A program made the position numbers and the translations under genes. Below the pieces are notes generated by a model. The model saw only the letters and a program-made list of their open reading frames with translations. It did no database searches and was not told the origin of the DNA. Below, piece by piece: positions 25,649 through 34,254 of a stretch of 64,000 nt of DNA. Position 1 is the stretch's first letter. Each line of letters opens with the position of its first letter. Source of the DNA: Chryseobacterium populi (GTDB lineage: Bacteria; Bacteroidota; Bacteroidia; Flavobacteriales; Weeksellaceae); assembly GCF_000282115.1 (NCBI RefSeq), contig NZ_AKJY01000101.1, positions 16,114 through 80,113 of the forward strand, read 5' to 3'.

Positions 25649-26203
25649 TTATACTTTCATAATTTCAGCATCTTTTATTTTAAGATGATCGTCACAAAGC
25701 TTCACATATTTATCAGTAAGCGCCTGAATATCTTCTTCCACTCCTTTTATGACATCTTCAGAAACTCCTTCCAGCTTTTTAAGTTCTTTCAAACCTTCCT
25801 GTCTCGCATTTCTTACAACGATTTTGGTTTGTTCAGTTTCACTCTTAGCCTGTTTTGCCAGTTCTTTTCTTCTTTCCTCTGTTAAAGGCGGTACATTAAG
25901 GATAATGTTTTCCCCGTTATTAGAAGGTGCAAAACCTAAATTAGAGTTAATAATAGCTTTTTCTATCGCATTAATAGCTGTCTTGTCCCAGGGCTGGATA
26001 GAGATGGTCATTGCATCCGGAACAGAAACATTGGCAACCTGGTTGATAGGAGTCGGCGCTCCGTAATATTCAACCATAACATCCTGCACCATAGATGTAG
26101 AAGCACGTCCCGCTCTGATTCTTTGAAATGCATGATCCAAATGTTTTATAGCCGCGTCCATGTCCTGCTTTACAGTTTCTACTATAAGATCTAATTCTTC
26201 CAT
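25649..26203 (-). CDS. frr: Ribosome recycling factor
   Basis: A 184-residue protein of exact family length. It splits post-termination ribosomes together with EF-G. HAFQRIRAGRASTSMVQDVMVEYYGAPTPINQVANVSVPDAMTISIQPWD and NVPPLTEERRKELAKQAK are the defining segments; the long helices of domain I surround a small beta domain. Start set at the Met of MEELDLIVETVKQDM (26203); ten more codons upstream are open but lie outside the conserved protein. It follows pyrH in the usual bacterial order, with a 112-nt gap containing a seven-base periodic tract. Confidence 0.97.
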   Translation of the reverse strand: MEELDLIVETVKQDMDAAIKHLDHAFQRIRAGRASTSMVQDVMVEYYGAPTPINQVANVSVPDAMTISIQPWDKTAINAIEKAIINSNLGFAPSNNGENIILNVPPLTEERRKELAKQAKSETEQTKIVVRNARQEGLKELKKLEGVSEDVIKGVEEDIQALTDKYVKLCDDHLKIKDAEIMKV

Positions 26204-26241
26204 TATATATTTAAAATTTGATAGGTTACACATTAATTATA

Positions 26242-26297
26242 AATGATGATCAATAATTGGTAAATGATGAATAATAAGCAATGGGTAATTGTACAAA
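26242..26297. repeat. Seven-base periodic tract between pyrH and frr
   Basis: Eight consecutive degenerate heptamers (AATGATG, ATCAATA, ATTGGTA, AATGATG, AATAATA, AGCAATG, GGTAATT, GTACAAA). Units 1 and 4 are identical. Confidence 0.55.
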
Positions 26298-26315
26298 TCC
26301 CTGTTGCCTATGTGA

Positions 26316-27023
26316 TTACAAATCAACTAAAGTACCCACATTCTCCCCTTCTACAATTTTCACTAAGTTCCCGTCCTTATTCATATCAAATACGATGATC
26401 GGTAATTTATTTTCGTGGCTTAAGGTAAATGCCGTCATATCCATCACTTTAAGGTTCTTTTCAAAAACTTCATCAAAAGATAAAGAATTATATTTTACAG
26501 CACCTGCATTCTTTTCAGGATCACTGTCATAAATACCGTCTACTCTTGTGCCTTTCAGAATAACATCCGCTCCTATTTCAATTGCTCTTAAGGTAGCAGC
26601 TGTGTCAGTAGTGAAATACGGGTTTCCTGTTCCGGCCCCGAAAATAACCACTCTTCCTTTTTCAAGGTGTCTTACTGCTCGTCTCTTGATAAAAGGTTCA
26701 GCTACTTTATCCATTTCAATGGCAGACTGAAGCCTTGTTTTAATTCCTGCATCTTCCAATGCACCCTGAAGAGCCATTCCGTTGATAACAGTGGCCAGCA
26801 TCCCCATATAATCTCCCTGCACCCTGTCCATTCCTTTCGCAGCACCTGCTACACCACGGAAAATATTTCCTCCTCCAATTACAATGGCAACCTCACAACC
26901 TTTATCTACTACTTTTCTTATTTCAGCTGCATATTCCTGTAGCCTTTCATTATCAATACCATATTGTCTGTTCCCCATTAAGGCTTCACCACTAAGTTTT
27001 AGAAGGATTCTTTTATATTTCAT
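26316..27023 (-). CDS. pyrH: Uridylate kinase
   Basis: A 235-residue amino-acid-kinase-fold enzyme that phosphorylates UMP to UDP with ATP. KRILLKLSGEALMG at the start carries the ATP-site lysine and glycine loop; AIVIGGGNIFRG binds the nucleotide phosphates; TGNPYFTTDTAATLRAIEIGADVILKGTRVDGIYDSDP is the UMP/allosteric region. Length and motifs are fully normal. First gene of the pyrH-frr operon; a minus-strand -7 box TATATTTG lies at 27086-27079, back-to-back with the porQ promoter. Confidence 0.97.
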   Translation of the reverse strand: MKYKRILLKLSGEALMGNRQYGIDNERLQEYAAEIRKVVDKGCEVAIVIGGGNIFRGVAGAAKGMDRVQGDYMGMLATVINGMALQGALEDAGIKTRLQSAIEMDKVAEPFIKRRAVRHLEKGRVVIFGAGTGNPYFTTDTAATLRAIEIGADVILKGTRVDGIYDSDPEKNAGAVKYNSLSFDEVFEKNLKVMDMTAFTLSHENKLPIIVFDMNKDGNLVKIVEGENVGTLVDL

Positions 27024-27142
27024 CTTTAATTTTTAATAATTTTTTTAATAGGGTTGGTTTCCCTGAAATTTGACTTTGCAAATATAATCATTAAAAATAT
27101 TGGAAAAAGAAAAATATTAAGTGTAAATAATGTTTGAAATAT

Positions 27143-27172
27143 TTTGATACGTACGAAAAAGGATTATTTTTG
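27143..27172 (+). promoter_or_regulatory. Promoter of porQ-cmk
   Basis: TTTG (27143-27146), 18 nt, TATTTTTG (27165-27172). The expected start near 27179 is about 12 nt before the TTG start of porQ. Confidence 0.75.
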
Positions 27173-27190
27173 CATTAATTATAAATTGAA

Positions 27191-28183
27191 TTGAAGAAAA
27201 TTGTCATTCTTTCATTATTTCTGTCAGGAATTGTTTCTTATGCACAAATGGGAACAAATGTTTATCCGTTCTTAAACATCCCGGTATCTGCCAGACAGGC
27301 TGCATTGGGCGGAGATGCAATTACTATAAGAGATTATGATGTTTCCTTTGCTATTGCAAACCCGGCTCTACTCAATAAAGATTCAGACAAACAGCTTTCC
27401 GTTAACGGTGCTGCTTACCTTGCAGACTCAAAATACGGAACGATAGCTTTTGCCAAAGACTTTGACAACGGCCATATGGCTACCATCAATGCACGGTATA
27501 TGAGCTATGGCGATATTCCGAGGACTGATGAAAGTGGTTTTGAAAACGGCCAGTTCAATGCTTCGGATGTTGCCGTCGGAGCAGGATATGCCTATCAGTT
27601 TGAAGAAGACTGGACAATTGGTGGAGGAGTCAATTTTATCACATCAAAAATCGACACCTATACTTCATCCGCAATCTCAGGAACTGCGGGAATTACTTAC
27701 CATAATAAAAAAAGCAAAGAAGTAGCGTCATTGGTCTTAAGAAACTTCGGCTATCAGTTTAAATCTTTCAACGGAACAAGAGAAAACCTTCCATTCCGGG
27801 TAGATTTGGGATATACGAGGATATTAAAGGCTATTCCGCTCGCCATTACCATTACAGCCCATGATCTGCAGCAGTTTGATATTTCCTCGGAATACAACGT
27901 CAATGGTCAGGAAGTGAATGTTGGCAGAAAAATTCTGGATCACTTTTCTATCGGTGCCGAATTGTTCCCTGAGAAAAACTTTAATATCAGACTGGGATAC
28001 AATGCAAAAAGAGGAAATGAGCTTGCCGTAGCAGACCAGAGAAACTTTTCGGGGCTTTCCGGAGGGTTTGGAATTAAAATTTCAAAATTCCGAATTGATT
28101 ATGCCCATGTAAGATACCATAACTCTTCCAATGTCAATCAAATAGGCATTTCTATGGACCTTAGCAGCCACAGGGGAGAATAA
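27191..28183 (+). CDS. porQ: Type IX secretion system protein PorQ
   Basis: A 330-residue outer-membrane beta-barrel related to the PorV family, associated with type IX secretion in Bacteroidetes. The start is a TTG: an in-frame stop lies 9 nt upstream, and the next Met would remove the signal peptide MKKIVILSLFLSGIVSYAQ. The body has typical PorV/PorQ sequence near the front (NIPVSARQAALGGDAITIRDYDVSFAIANPALL) and barrel strands to the end (FGIKISKFRIDYAHVRYH). It lies directly upstream of cmk, the arrangement often seen in this phylum. Its presence implies that the cell has a type IX system encoded elsewhere. Confidence 0.9.
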   Translation: MKKIVILSLFLSGIVSYAQMGTNVYPFLNIPVSARQAALGGDAITIRDYDVSFAIANPALLNKDSDKQLSVNGAAYLADSKYGTIAFAKDFDNGHMATINARYMSYGDIPRTDESGFENGQFNASDVAVGAGYAYQFEEDWTIGGGVNFITSKIDTYTSSAISGTAGITYHNKKSKEVASLVLRNFGYQFKSFNGTRENLPFRVDLGYTRILKAIPLAITITAHDLQQFDISSEYNVNGQEVNVGRKILDHFSIGAELFPEKNFNIRLGYNAKRGNELAVADQRNFSGLSGGFGIKISKFRIDYAHVRYHNSSNVNQIGISMDLSSHRGE

Positions 28184-28245
28184 TTTTTTCACTAATTAAC
28201 TTTCATTATTCTTGGTTTTTTAAAAAAAATCTTGAAATTTGCGGT

Positions 28246-28920
28246 ATGAAAAAACCTGTAATCGCTATCGACGGGTACTCGTCTACTGGAAAAAGTTCAA
28301 TATCTAAAGTCATTGCCGATAAGCTTGACCTTATTCATCTGGATACAGGTGCTTTATACAGAGGAGTTACATGGTTTGCCCTTCAGCATTGCGCAGATGA
28401 GAACGGTTCAATCAATCTTGATCAGCTTTTTTCCTCTTTAGGCCAGATTGAACTGGAGTTTAAGAATGATGAAGGAGAATTGGTTCTTTACCTTAATCAT
28501 GCGGATATTTCAAAACAAATCCGTTCCAATGAAGTTTCTGATAATGTAAGCCTGGTAGCCAAACAGAAAGAAGTAAGAGACTTTTTGCTACAATCCCAAC
28601 GCAGCCTGGCAGAAAAAGGCGGAATTATTATGGATGGACGTGACATAGGGACAGTAGTTCTGCCAAATGCTGACTTTAAGTTTTTCCTCACGGCAAGCAT
28701 TGACGAAAGAACTAAAAGAAGATACAATGAGCTCCTGAGCCTGGGGATTGAAGCAGATGAGCAACAGGTAAAAGAAAATCTTATTGAGCGTGACAAGATC
28801 GACAGCGAAAGGGAAATTGCCCCTTTAAAAAAAGCAGATGACGCCATTGTCATTGATAATACCCACCTTACCAAAAAGGAAACCATCGAAGTGATGCTGT
28901 CTTATATTGTTAAGATTTAA
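28246..28920 (+). CDS. cmk: Cytidylate kinase
   Basis: A 224-residue P-loop kinase that phosphorylates CMP and dCMP. The P loop is IAIDGYSSTGKSSISK at the start, the CMP-binding segment is LDTGALYRGVTWFAL, and GGIIMDGRDIGTVVLPNADFKFFLTASIDERTKRRYNEL contains the DGRDIGT motif. It follows porQ after 62 nt. Length is normal. Confidence 0.96.
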   Translation: MKKPVIAIDGYSSTGKSSISKVIADKLDLIHLDTGALYRGVTWFALQHCADENGSINLDQLFSSLGQIELEFKNDEGELVLYLNHADISKQIRSNEVSDNVSLVAKQKEVRDFLLQSQRSLAEKGGIIMDGRDIGTVVLPNADFKFFLTASIDERTKRRYNELLSLGIEADEQQVKENLIERDKIDSEREIAPLKKADDAIVIDNTHLTKKETIEVMLSYIVKI

Positions 28921-29015
28921 CATTTTTTAATAGGACACACACCTTATTTGGTATGTTAATTGTAATCTTTTGTAGAGTAAAAACTAATATTATTAACTAT
29001 TAAAAAAAACGAAAA

Positions 29016-29363
29016 ATGTCTAGAAAAAACAATACAGCAGGTATATTAGCAGGACTTCTTGCAGGTGCAGCAGCAGGTGTAATCTTAGGTATGCTTTATG
29101 CTCCCGAAGAAGGAAAAGAAACCAGAAAAAAAATAAAGGATAAAGCTAACGATCTTAAAGATCAGGCTAAAAATAAATACGGAGAAGTTTCAGAAAGAGT
29201 AAAAGATCAATATGGAAACATTTCTTCCACTTTCAAGGAAACGGCAAGCAATGTAGCTCATACTGTAAAAGACGGATATGATAAATATAAAGATCAGATC
29301 GTTTCTAAAACTACAGATGTTGTAAGAGATGTGGAAACAGAATTAAATGATCTTAAAAAATAA
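29016..29363 (+). CDS. YtxH-domain protein
   Basis: A 115-residue protein. A single glycine/alanine-rich membrane helix near residues 8-27 (TAGILAGLLAGAAAGVILGMLY) is followed by APEEGKETRKKIKDKANDLKDQAKNKY and an amphipathic, Lys/Asp-rich helical tail, the pattern of YtxH/YqjD-like proteins linked to envelope or general stress. It is the first of three genes resembling the yqjD-yqjE-yqjK layout of enterobacteria (analogy), although a terminator separates it from the next two. Confidence 0.85.
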   Translation: MSRKNNTAGILAGLLAGAAAGVILGMLYAPEEGKETRKKIKDKANDLKDQAKNKYGEVSERVKDQYGNISSTFKETASNVAHTVKDGYDKYKDQIVSKTTDVVRDVETELNDLKK

Positions 29364-29390
29364 TAATTTCAATTAATTTTTAAATTATAG

Positions 29391-29417
29391 AAGGGACTTT
29401 GCGCATTAAAGTTCCTT
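29391..29417 (+). terminator. Terminator or attenuator after the YtxH gene
   Basis: AAGGGACTTT pairs with AAAGTTCCTT (one G-U), 7-nt loop, followed by a T run. The next gene starts 26 nt later. Confidence 0.8.
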
Positions 29418-29442
29418 TTTTTGTAACTTTATAAAAAAACAG

Positions 29443-29751
29443 ATGATAGAGACTATTAAAGAATATGCATCTAAAAGAATAGATCTGCTTAAAATAGAAG
29501 CTACTGAAAAGTCATCACTTTCTGCAGGAATTATTACCTACCTTATCATATTGCTCGTTGCTTTTGCCTTTTTTATTATCCTATTTAATTTCGGGATAGC
29601 ATTCCTTATTGGCAGGGCTTTAAATGATACCTCATATGGTTTTCTGATTGTTGCAGCATTTTACCTGCTGATTATGTTTTTTGTCATTGCGTTCAAAAAA
29701 AGAATTGTAAATTCTGTAGCAGATCAGGTTATTAAATTTTTAAATCATTAA
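29443..29751 (+). CDS. Holin-superfamily / YqjE-like membrane protein
   Basis: A 102-residue protein with an amphipathic start (IKEYASKRIDLLKIEATEKSS) and two helices: SLSAGIITYLIILLVAFAFFIILFNFGIAFLI and GFLIVAAFYLLIMFFVIAF. This is the DUF1469/holin III superfamily layout; in this chromosomal context, with YtxH before and a membrane-associated protein after, a bacterial envelope-stress role is likelier than phage lysis. It ends 3 nt before the next gene. Confidence 0.83.
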   Translation: MIETIKEYASKRIDLLKIEATEKSSLSAGIITYLIILLVAFAFFIILFNFGIAFLIGRALNDTSYGFLIVAAFYLLIMFFVIAFKKRIVNSVADQVIKFLNH

Positions 29752-29754
29752 ACC

Positions 29755-30252
29755 ATGGGAAGAAACTACGAAAGTTTGGAAGAACTAAGGAGAAAGAAAA
29801 AATTACTGAAATCTGAAATCGGTGATCTGGAAAATCTTCTTACTTTTAAAAATACCAAAGAAAGCCTGAGTGCTTTTACCAATGGTTTAACAGATCAGTA
29901 CCTGCAGGAAAAGGTAGATGAAGACGGTGATGAAAGAGTGGTTTTGAGAAAAGATGTCATTGCAAAACAGCTTACCTCTGAAGTTAAAGATATTCTGATC
30001 AGTAAAAACACGGCAATGGGAATTGCAAGTTCAGCATTCAGCGGCAATGCTTTAGACAGTATTATCAGATTAGGTGCTACTGCATTGGTTGGAAATTATG
30101 CAAAAAAAAATATGCGCAGCTCCAACTGGAAGAAAAAAATACTCGGTGCAGCCATGATCTACCTTGCTCCTATTGCACTCAAGTTTATCAGGAAAAAGCT
30201 TGAAAGCTATCAAAAGAATAAAAGCGTTTCCAGTATGGAACAATTGATATAG
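29755..30252 (+). CDS. Conserved-type protein of unknown function in the YtxH/holin cluster
   Basis: A 165-residue protein starting 3 nt after the holin-like gene. The N-terminal third is a charged helix (SLEELRRKKKLLKSEIGDLENLL), followed by a mixed region and a C-terminal part with two weakly hydrophobic segments (DSIIRLGATALVGNYAKK and KKILGAAMIYLAPIALKFIRKKLE). It may sit at the membrane through these. By position it corresponds to the third member of yqjDE-K-like clusters, but no sequence family is recognised. Confidence 0.75.
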   Translation: MGRNYESLEELRRKKKLLKSEIGDLENLLTFKNTKESLSAFTNGLTDQYLQEKVDEDGDERVVLRKDVIAKQLTSEVKDILISKNTAMGIASSAFSGNALDSIIRLGATALVGNYAKKNMRSSNWKKKILGAAMIYLAPIALKFIRKKLESYQKNKSVSSMEQLI

Positions 30253-30265
30253 AAGCTAAAAAATC

Positions 30266-30325
30266 AGAGGCCGGAAATTAGTTTAAACCATTGTATAATC
30301 AGGTTTCAGCTGATTTCCGGCCTCT
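30266..30325. terminator. Long-loop bidirectional terminator
   Basis: A perfect 13-bp stem AGAGGCCGGAAAT / ATTTCCGGCCTCT with a 34-nt loop and a T run on the plus strand, between convergent genes. Confidence 0.8.
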
Positions 30326-30328
30326 TTT

Positions 30329-31054
30329 TTATTTGGAAAACAGCTGGCCAAGAATAATTCCTGCCGCCATTGATACATTCAGGCTTTCTGTAGATTGGGA
30401 ATTTCCGAATCTTGGTATGCTTATGCTTTTATAAAGTAATTCCTCCGTTTCCGGCCTCATTCCGTTTCCTTCGTTTCCTAAAATTAAATTCATCTTCTGA
30501 GGCTTTTCAAAACGATAAATATTTTCCCCTTCCATATCAGTTCCGATATTGACATTCTGTGTCCCCGAAAGATATTCCACAAGATTACAATACACCATAT
30601 TCACTCTTGTAAAAGATCCCATACTTGCCTGAATCACTTTAGGATTATAAAAATCAACCGTGTCTTCACTACAGATGATCTGCTCGATTCCGAACCAGTC
30701 GGCAAGCCTGATGATGGTTCCTAAATTTCCGGGGTCCTGAATTCCATCAAGTACTAATTGAATATCCAGGTCTTCCGATTTTTCCTCCGGATTAAGATAA
30801 CATATAGCCACGGAATCTTTAGGAGTTTTAAGGAAACTGATTTTTTTCAACTCATTATCAGAGATATGAGTAACCGAAATATCCTTACGGTCCAATTTTT
30901 GCGGATCGGTAGATAAAATTTCTTTAATTTTAAATTTAGAATTGAAAAGTTCACAAATGATTTTATTACCTTCAACCAAAAACAAATTGTATTTTTGTCT
31001 GAACTTCTTTTTATCTAAAGACTGTAAAATTTTTATTGTATGAGCTGTAAGCAT
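30329..31054 (-). CDS. SpoU/TrmH-family RNA 2'-O-methyltransferase
   Basis: A 241-residue SPOUT enzyme that methylates a ribose in rRNA or tRNA using SAM. N-terminal substrate-binding part: FRQKYNLFLVEGNKIICELFNS. The catalytic knot is seen in LVLDGIQDPGNLGTIIRLADWFGIEQIICS (motif 1), MNLILGNEGNGMRPE (motif 2) and ISIPRFGNSQSTESLNVSMAAGIILGQLF (motif 3). The ATG at 31054 is chosen; an in-frame TTG at 31072 would lengthen it. Its 5' end overlaps that of the divergent tamL gene by 15 nt. Its -7 box TATTTTTG (31077-31070, minus) therefore lies inside tamL. Confidence 0.93.
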   Translation of the reverse strand: MLTAHTIKILQSLDKKKFRQKYNLFLVEGNKIICELFNSKFKIKEILSTDPQKLDRKDISVTHISDNELKKISFLKTPKDSVAICYLNPEEKSEDLDIQLVLDGIQDPGNLGTIIRLADWFGIEQIICSEDTVDFYNPKVIQASMGSFTRVNMVYCNLVEYLSGTQNVNIGTDMEGENIYRFEKPQKMNLILGNEGNGMRPETEELLYKSISIPRFGNSQSTESLNVSMAAGIILGQLFSK

Positions 31055-33640
31055 TATAAGAATTCTCCTCAAAAATATTATAAAATTATATCATTTGCAA
31101 CATTTGTTGGTCTCCTTTATGCTTGTAGTACCACTAAAAAGGTTCCGGATGGTCAATATCTGCTTACAGAAAATAAATTTGAGTTCGAAGATAAAAAACA
31201 GGCTTTTGACAGTGAATTAAAGGGTTATGTTCAGCAAAAACCCAATAAAAAGCAGTTTCTTTTTATGCCGTTAAGTTTGTGGCTGTATAATGCCGCCAAC
31301 CCTAAATACGACACCATCCTTAATGAATACATGACCTATCCGAGGGAAATGAGGACCCAAAAGCTGAGAGACTCCCTTTTTATTAAATATAATATGAAAA
31401 GCAGTGTAGGAAAAAGCCTGCTTTTAGACAGGTTATATCACAACTGGGGTTCTCCGCCTGTTATCCTGGATGAAACAAAAGTTGAAAAAGGTGCCGAATC
31501 AATTGAAAAAAGACTCACCTATAGAGGCTATTGGGATTCAGAAGTTAAATTTAAAACCAAGCTGGATTCTGCAGCAAAAAAAGCAGCTGTAACGTATTAC
31601 ATCACCCATAATGATCCTACTTATATCAAGGAATATTACTATAACATTCCCGATCTGGTAGTTAAAAATATCTATCAGCAGAAAATCCATGAAACACATG
31701 TAAGGGCCGGGCAGGTACTTGACCAGACTGTTCTTGAAAAAGAAGTAAACAGGATCAATGATCTGATGAGGGATTACGGATATTATAAATTTAATAATTT
31801 CAATGATGAGATTTATTTCGTAGCCGATTCCCTGAAAAGCAGAAAACAGGTTCCCCTTACCCTTGAAATCCATAAAGACTCTCTTAACAAGGCTTATAAA
31901 GTGGCTACGATAGGTAATATAGACGTTGCCATTGTTGACGAAGCCAGCGATTTCCCTAAAAATACAACCAAAGACAGCCTGAGAGGTATACGTTTTCATA
32001 AAATGAATAATCAGTATAAAACATCATCAATATGGAGATCCATTATTGTAGGCCATAAACAGGTTTATGATCAGAAAAAACTGGATCTTACCAAAAGGAA
32101 TATCCTGTCGATGAATAATTTCAGTATTTTGAAAGCTAAGGATTCTTTGCGGCGAGGTGGCGGAATGGCTCCAAATGACAGTATTATTGATGTTTTATAT
32201 CTATTAAAGCCCCTTCCGAAATATGAGTTAAAAGTAGGAACTGACGTCAATTATTCCCAGCTTTTAAATCTTGGGGTTTCACCTTCCGTGGATCTTACCA
32301 CAAGAAATGTCTTTAAAGGTGCAGAAAACCTTTCAACAAGCCTTTCCGGAACATTCGGCTCTATAAGAAGTACAAAAGATATCAGTAAAAGAATCCTGGC
32401 CTATGAAATATCTGCCCAGGCTTCCCTTAACTTCCCAAGATTATTGCTTCCTTTTAATTATTACAAACTGATTCCGAAACGATACAGCCCTACTTCGTCT
32501 ATCGTTCTGGGAGCAGCAATACAGAATAATATAGGCTTGGGAAGAATAAACTTCAATACAGGGTTGAATTATCTTGCTACAGTAAATGACAAGGTATCAC
32601 ACAGGCTGACATTGTTTAATACACAGCTGAGTTTAACTAAAAATAAGGATGCTTACTATGATTATTTTGTCAATGACAATATCATAAGAAAAGAGGTTTT
32701 TGAAAGCTACTTTGCTTATAACCCTTCAGCCGGACAGGCGTTCAATTCCGGGCAGACAACCATTGACCAGGTTTCACAGCAGATTGTTGAGGATATGGGA
32801 TATGTATCTACTCTTGATCAATCCGGAGCCAATCGTCTCGTTGCATTTTTGGGGACATTGGTTAATAAAGACAGACAAACGCAGGATGTCCTTATTTCTT
32901 CCATGATCTATAACTTTGTTTATAATGAAATCGGAAAAAAAGATTACCCAAATTCTTTCTATTTTAACGGAAAAGTAGAGCTGGCAGGTAATATTTTAAG
33001 CATCTTTAACCAGCGAAGGGATGATGGCGGGGTTATTACGAGCCCGCAGAGAACTATCTTCGGAGTTCCTTATGCACAGTTTGTAAAGTTTGACTTTGAT
33101 GTAAGAAAATATTTTAAGTTCAACGGAAACCAGACCCTGGTTCTTCGTCAGTTTGTAGGAGTGGGAATACCTTACGGAAACTCTACTTCCATGCCGGTGA
33201 TCAGGTCTTATTTCAACGGTGGTTCAAATGATATCAGGGCCTGGGTAGCATTCGGAGGCCTTGGTCCCGCTGATTCTCAGGTTGATGAAAGAGTTCGTAC
33301 CTATATGACCGATAATTTAAAACTGACTACCAATATTGAATACCGTGTTCCGTTTAATGATATGTATGAAGGGGCCATTTTCACAGATATCGGTAATACC
33401 TGGAGTCTCCGTAATTATAACGACGGATACGGAGATGAGTTTAAATTCAATAAGTTTCTGGGTCAGGTGGGTATCGGTAGCGGATTCGGATTAAGGGTAA
33501 ATGTAGCCTATATTACCTTAAGGCTTGATTTTGCCTATAAAATTTATGATCCTAATAAACCTGATGGTGACCGATGGAGATTTAAGGATTTCCAGCCTTT
33601 CAAACCTACCCTGAATATTGCTTTCGGATATCCTTTCTAA
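31040..33640 (+). CDS. tamL: TamL, lipoprotein-type BamA/TamA-family outer-membrane assembly protein
   Basis: An 866-residue Omp85-family protein. Unlike BamA, it starts with a lipoprotein signal peptide (IISFATFVGLLYAC, Cys29), which defines TamL in Bacteroidetes. Residues about 35-370 hold POTRA-like repeats (KRLTYRGYWDSEVKFKTKLDSAAKKAAVTYYIT; EVNRINDLMRDYGYYKF). The C-terminal half is a 16-strand barrel (GTDVNYSQLLNLGVSPSVDLTTRNVF onward; NGGSNDIRAWVAFGGLGP matches the conserved barrel/L6 RGF-type region) and ends in Phe, as usual for the class. It inserts proteins or lipids into the outer membrane together with TamB. Only the ATG at 31040 keeps the signal peptide, so the overlap with the divergent gene is real. 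Confidence 0.93.
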   Translation: MSCKHYKNSPQKYYKIISFATFVGLLYACSTTKKVPDGQYLLTENKFEFEDKKQAFDSELKGYVQQKPNKKQFLFMPLSLWLYNAANPKYDTILNEYMTYPREMRTQKLRDSLFIKYNMKSSVGKSLLLDRLYHNWGSPPVILDETKVEKGAESIEKRLTYRGYWDSEVKFKTKLDSAAKKAAVTYYITHNDPTYIKEYYYNIPDLVVKNIYQQKIHETHVRAGQVLDQTVLEKEVNRINDLMRDYGYYKFNNFNDEIYFVADSLKSRKQVPLTLEIHKDSLNKAYKVATIGNIDVAIVDEASDFPKNTTKDSLRGIRFHKMNNQYKTSSIWRSIIVGHKQVYDQKKLDLTKRNILSMNNFSILKAKDSLRRGGGMAPNDSIIDVLYLLKPLPKYELKVGTDVNYSQLLNLGVSPSVDLTTRNVFKGAENLSTSLSGTFGSIRSTKDISKRILAYEISAQASLNFPRLLLPFNYYKLIPKRYSPTSSIVLGAAIQNNIGLGRINFNTGLNYLATVNDKVSHRLTLFNTQLSLTKNKDAYYDYFVNDNIIRKEVFESYFAYNPSAGQAFNSGQTTIDQVSQQIVEDMGYVSTLDQSGANRLVAFLGTLVNKDRQTQDVLISSMIYNFVYNEIGKKDYPNSFYFNGKVELAGNILSIFNQRRDDGGVITSPQRTIFGVPYAQFVKFDFDVRKYFKFNGNQTLVLRQFVGVGIPYGNSTSMPVIRSYFNGGSNDIRAWVAFGGLGPADSQVDERVRTYMTDNLKLTTNIEYRVPFNDMYEGAIFTDIGNTWSLRNYNDGYGDEFKFNKFLGQVGIGSGFGLRVNVAYITLRLDFAYKIYDPNKPDGDRWRFKDFQPFKPTLNIAFGYPF

Positions 33641-34254
33641 TCCGGGGAAATTCCCAAAAGAAAATAAACTACAGCAATCACTCTGGCAAGTACTTCTCTG
33701 GTTTGATTTCTGTAGAAGCTTTCAGGCTTTGTCACATCCTGCGCATCAAAACCTAAAGCATTCATATTATTATTTCTGGCAAAGAATAAAGCCCGGAGAT
33801 TATGAAACCCTTGTGAAACAATGATCACATTGTTTTCTTTGTAAACATCTTTACACCGGAGGATGCTTTTATAAGTATTAAATCCTTTCGGGTCTTCAAC
33901 AATGATTTCTTCAGGAACCCCTTCCTGGTAGATCAGATAGTTTTTCATAGCCGCAGGTTCATTGTAACCCTTACTTTTTTCACCGCTTACAATGATCTTT
34001 CTGATTTTCCCGTGGTGATAAAGCAATGCCACCGCATCCATTCTTTTTGTAAAATACGGGTTCGACGCTCCGGATCTCATTTTAGGGGAAGTCCCCAATA
34101 CCAAGGCAACCTCCCGGGGCGGAATCTTTGATATTTTAGTATATGTTCTTCCGTTGGTCAAACCAAAAACCCAGGCATTAGCCAGGCATATCAACAGAAT
34201 ACCAATTTCTGCTGATGAAATAATAAGACGGTATATGTTTTTTACAATTCTCAA
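33637..34254 (-). CDS. SanA/YdcF-family (DUF218) membrane protein
   Basis: A 205-residue protein: one N-terminal helix (LIISSAEIGILLICLANAWVFGL) anchoring a DUF218 domain outside the cytoplasm. Motifs: EVALVLGTSPKMRSGASNPYFTKRMDAVALLYHHGKIRKIIVSG, then VPEEIIVEDPKGFNTYKSILRCKDVY and NNVIIVSQGFHNLRALFFARN. SanA-type proteins affect envelope permeability to large drugs. The start is TTG, overlapping the TGA of the upstream reductase (TTGA), so it is probably translated by coupling; no ATG is available nearby. Its stop overlaps the tamL stop by 4 nt. Confidence 0.87.
   Translation of the reverse strand: MRIVKNIYRLIISSAEIGILLICLANAWVFGLTNGRTYTKISKIPPREVALVLGTSPKMRSGASNPYFTKRMDAVALLYHHGKIRKIIVSGEKSKGYNEPAAMKNYLIYQEGVPEEIIVEDPKGFNTYKSILRCKDVYKENNVIIVSQGFHNLRALFFARNNNMNALGFDAQDVTKPESFYRNQTREVLARVIAVVYFLLGISPD

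Noticed and set aside
29443..29751. Prophage holin
   Set aside because: No other phage gene nearby; the YtxH-like neighbour and spacing fit a chromosomal envelope cluster.
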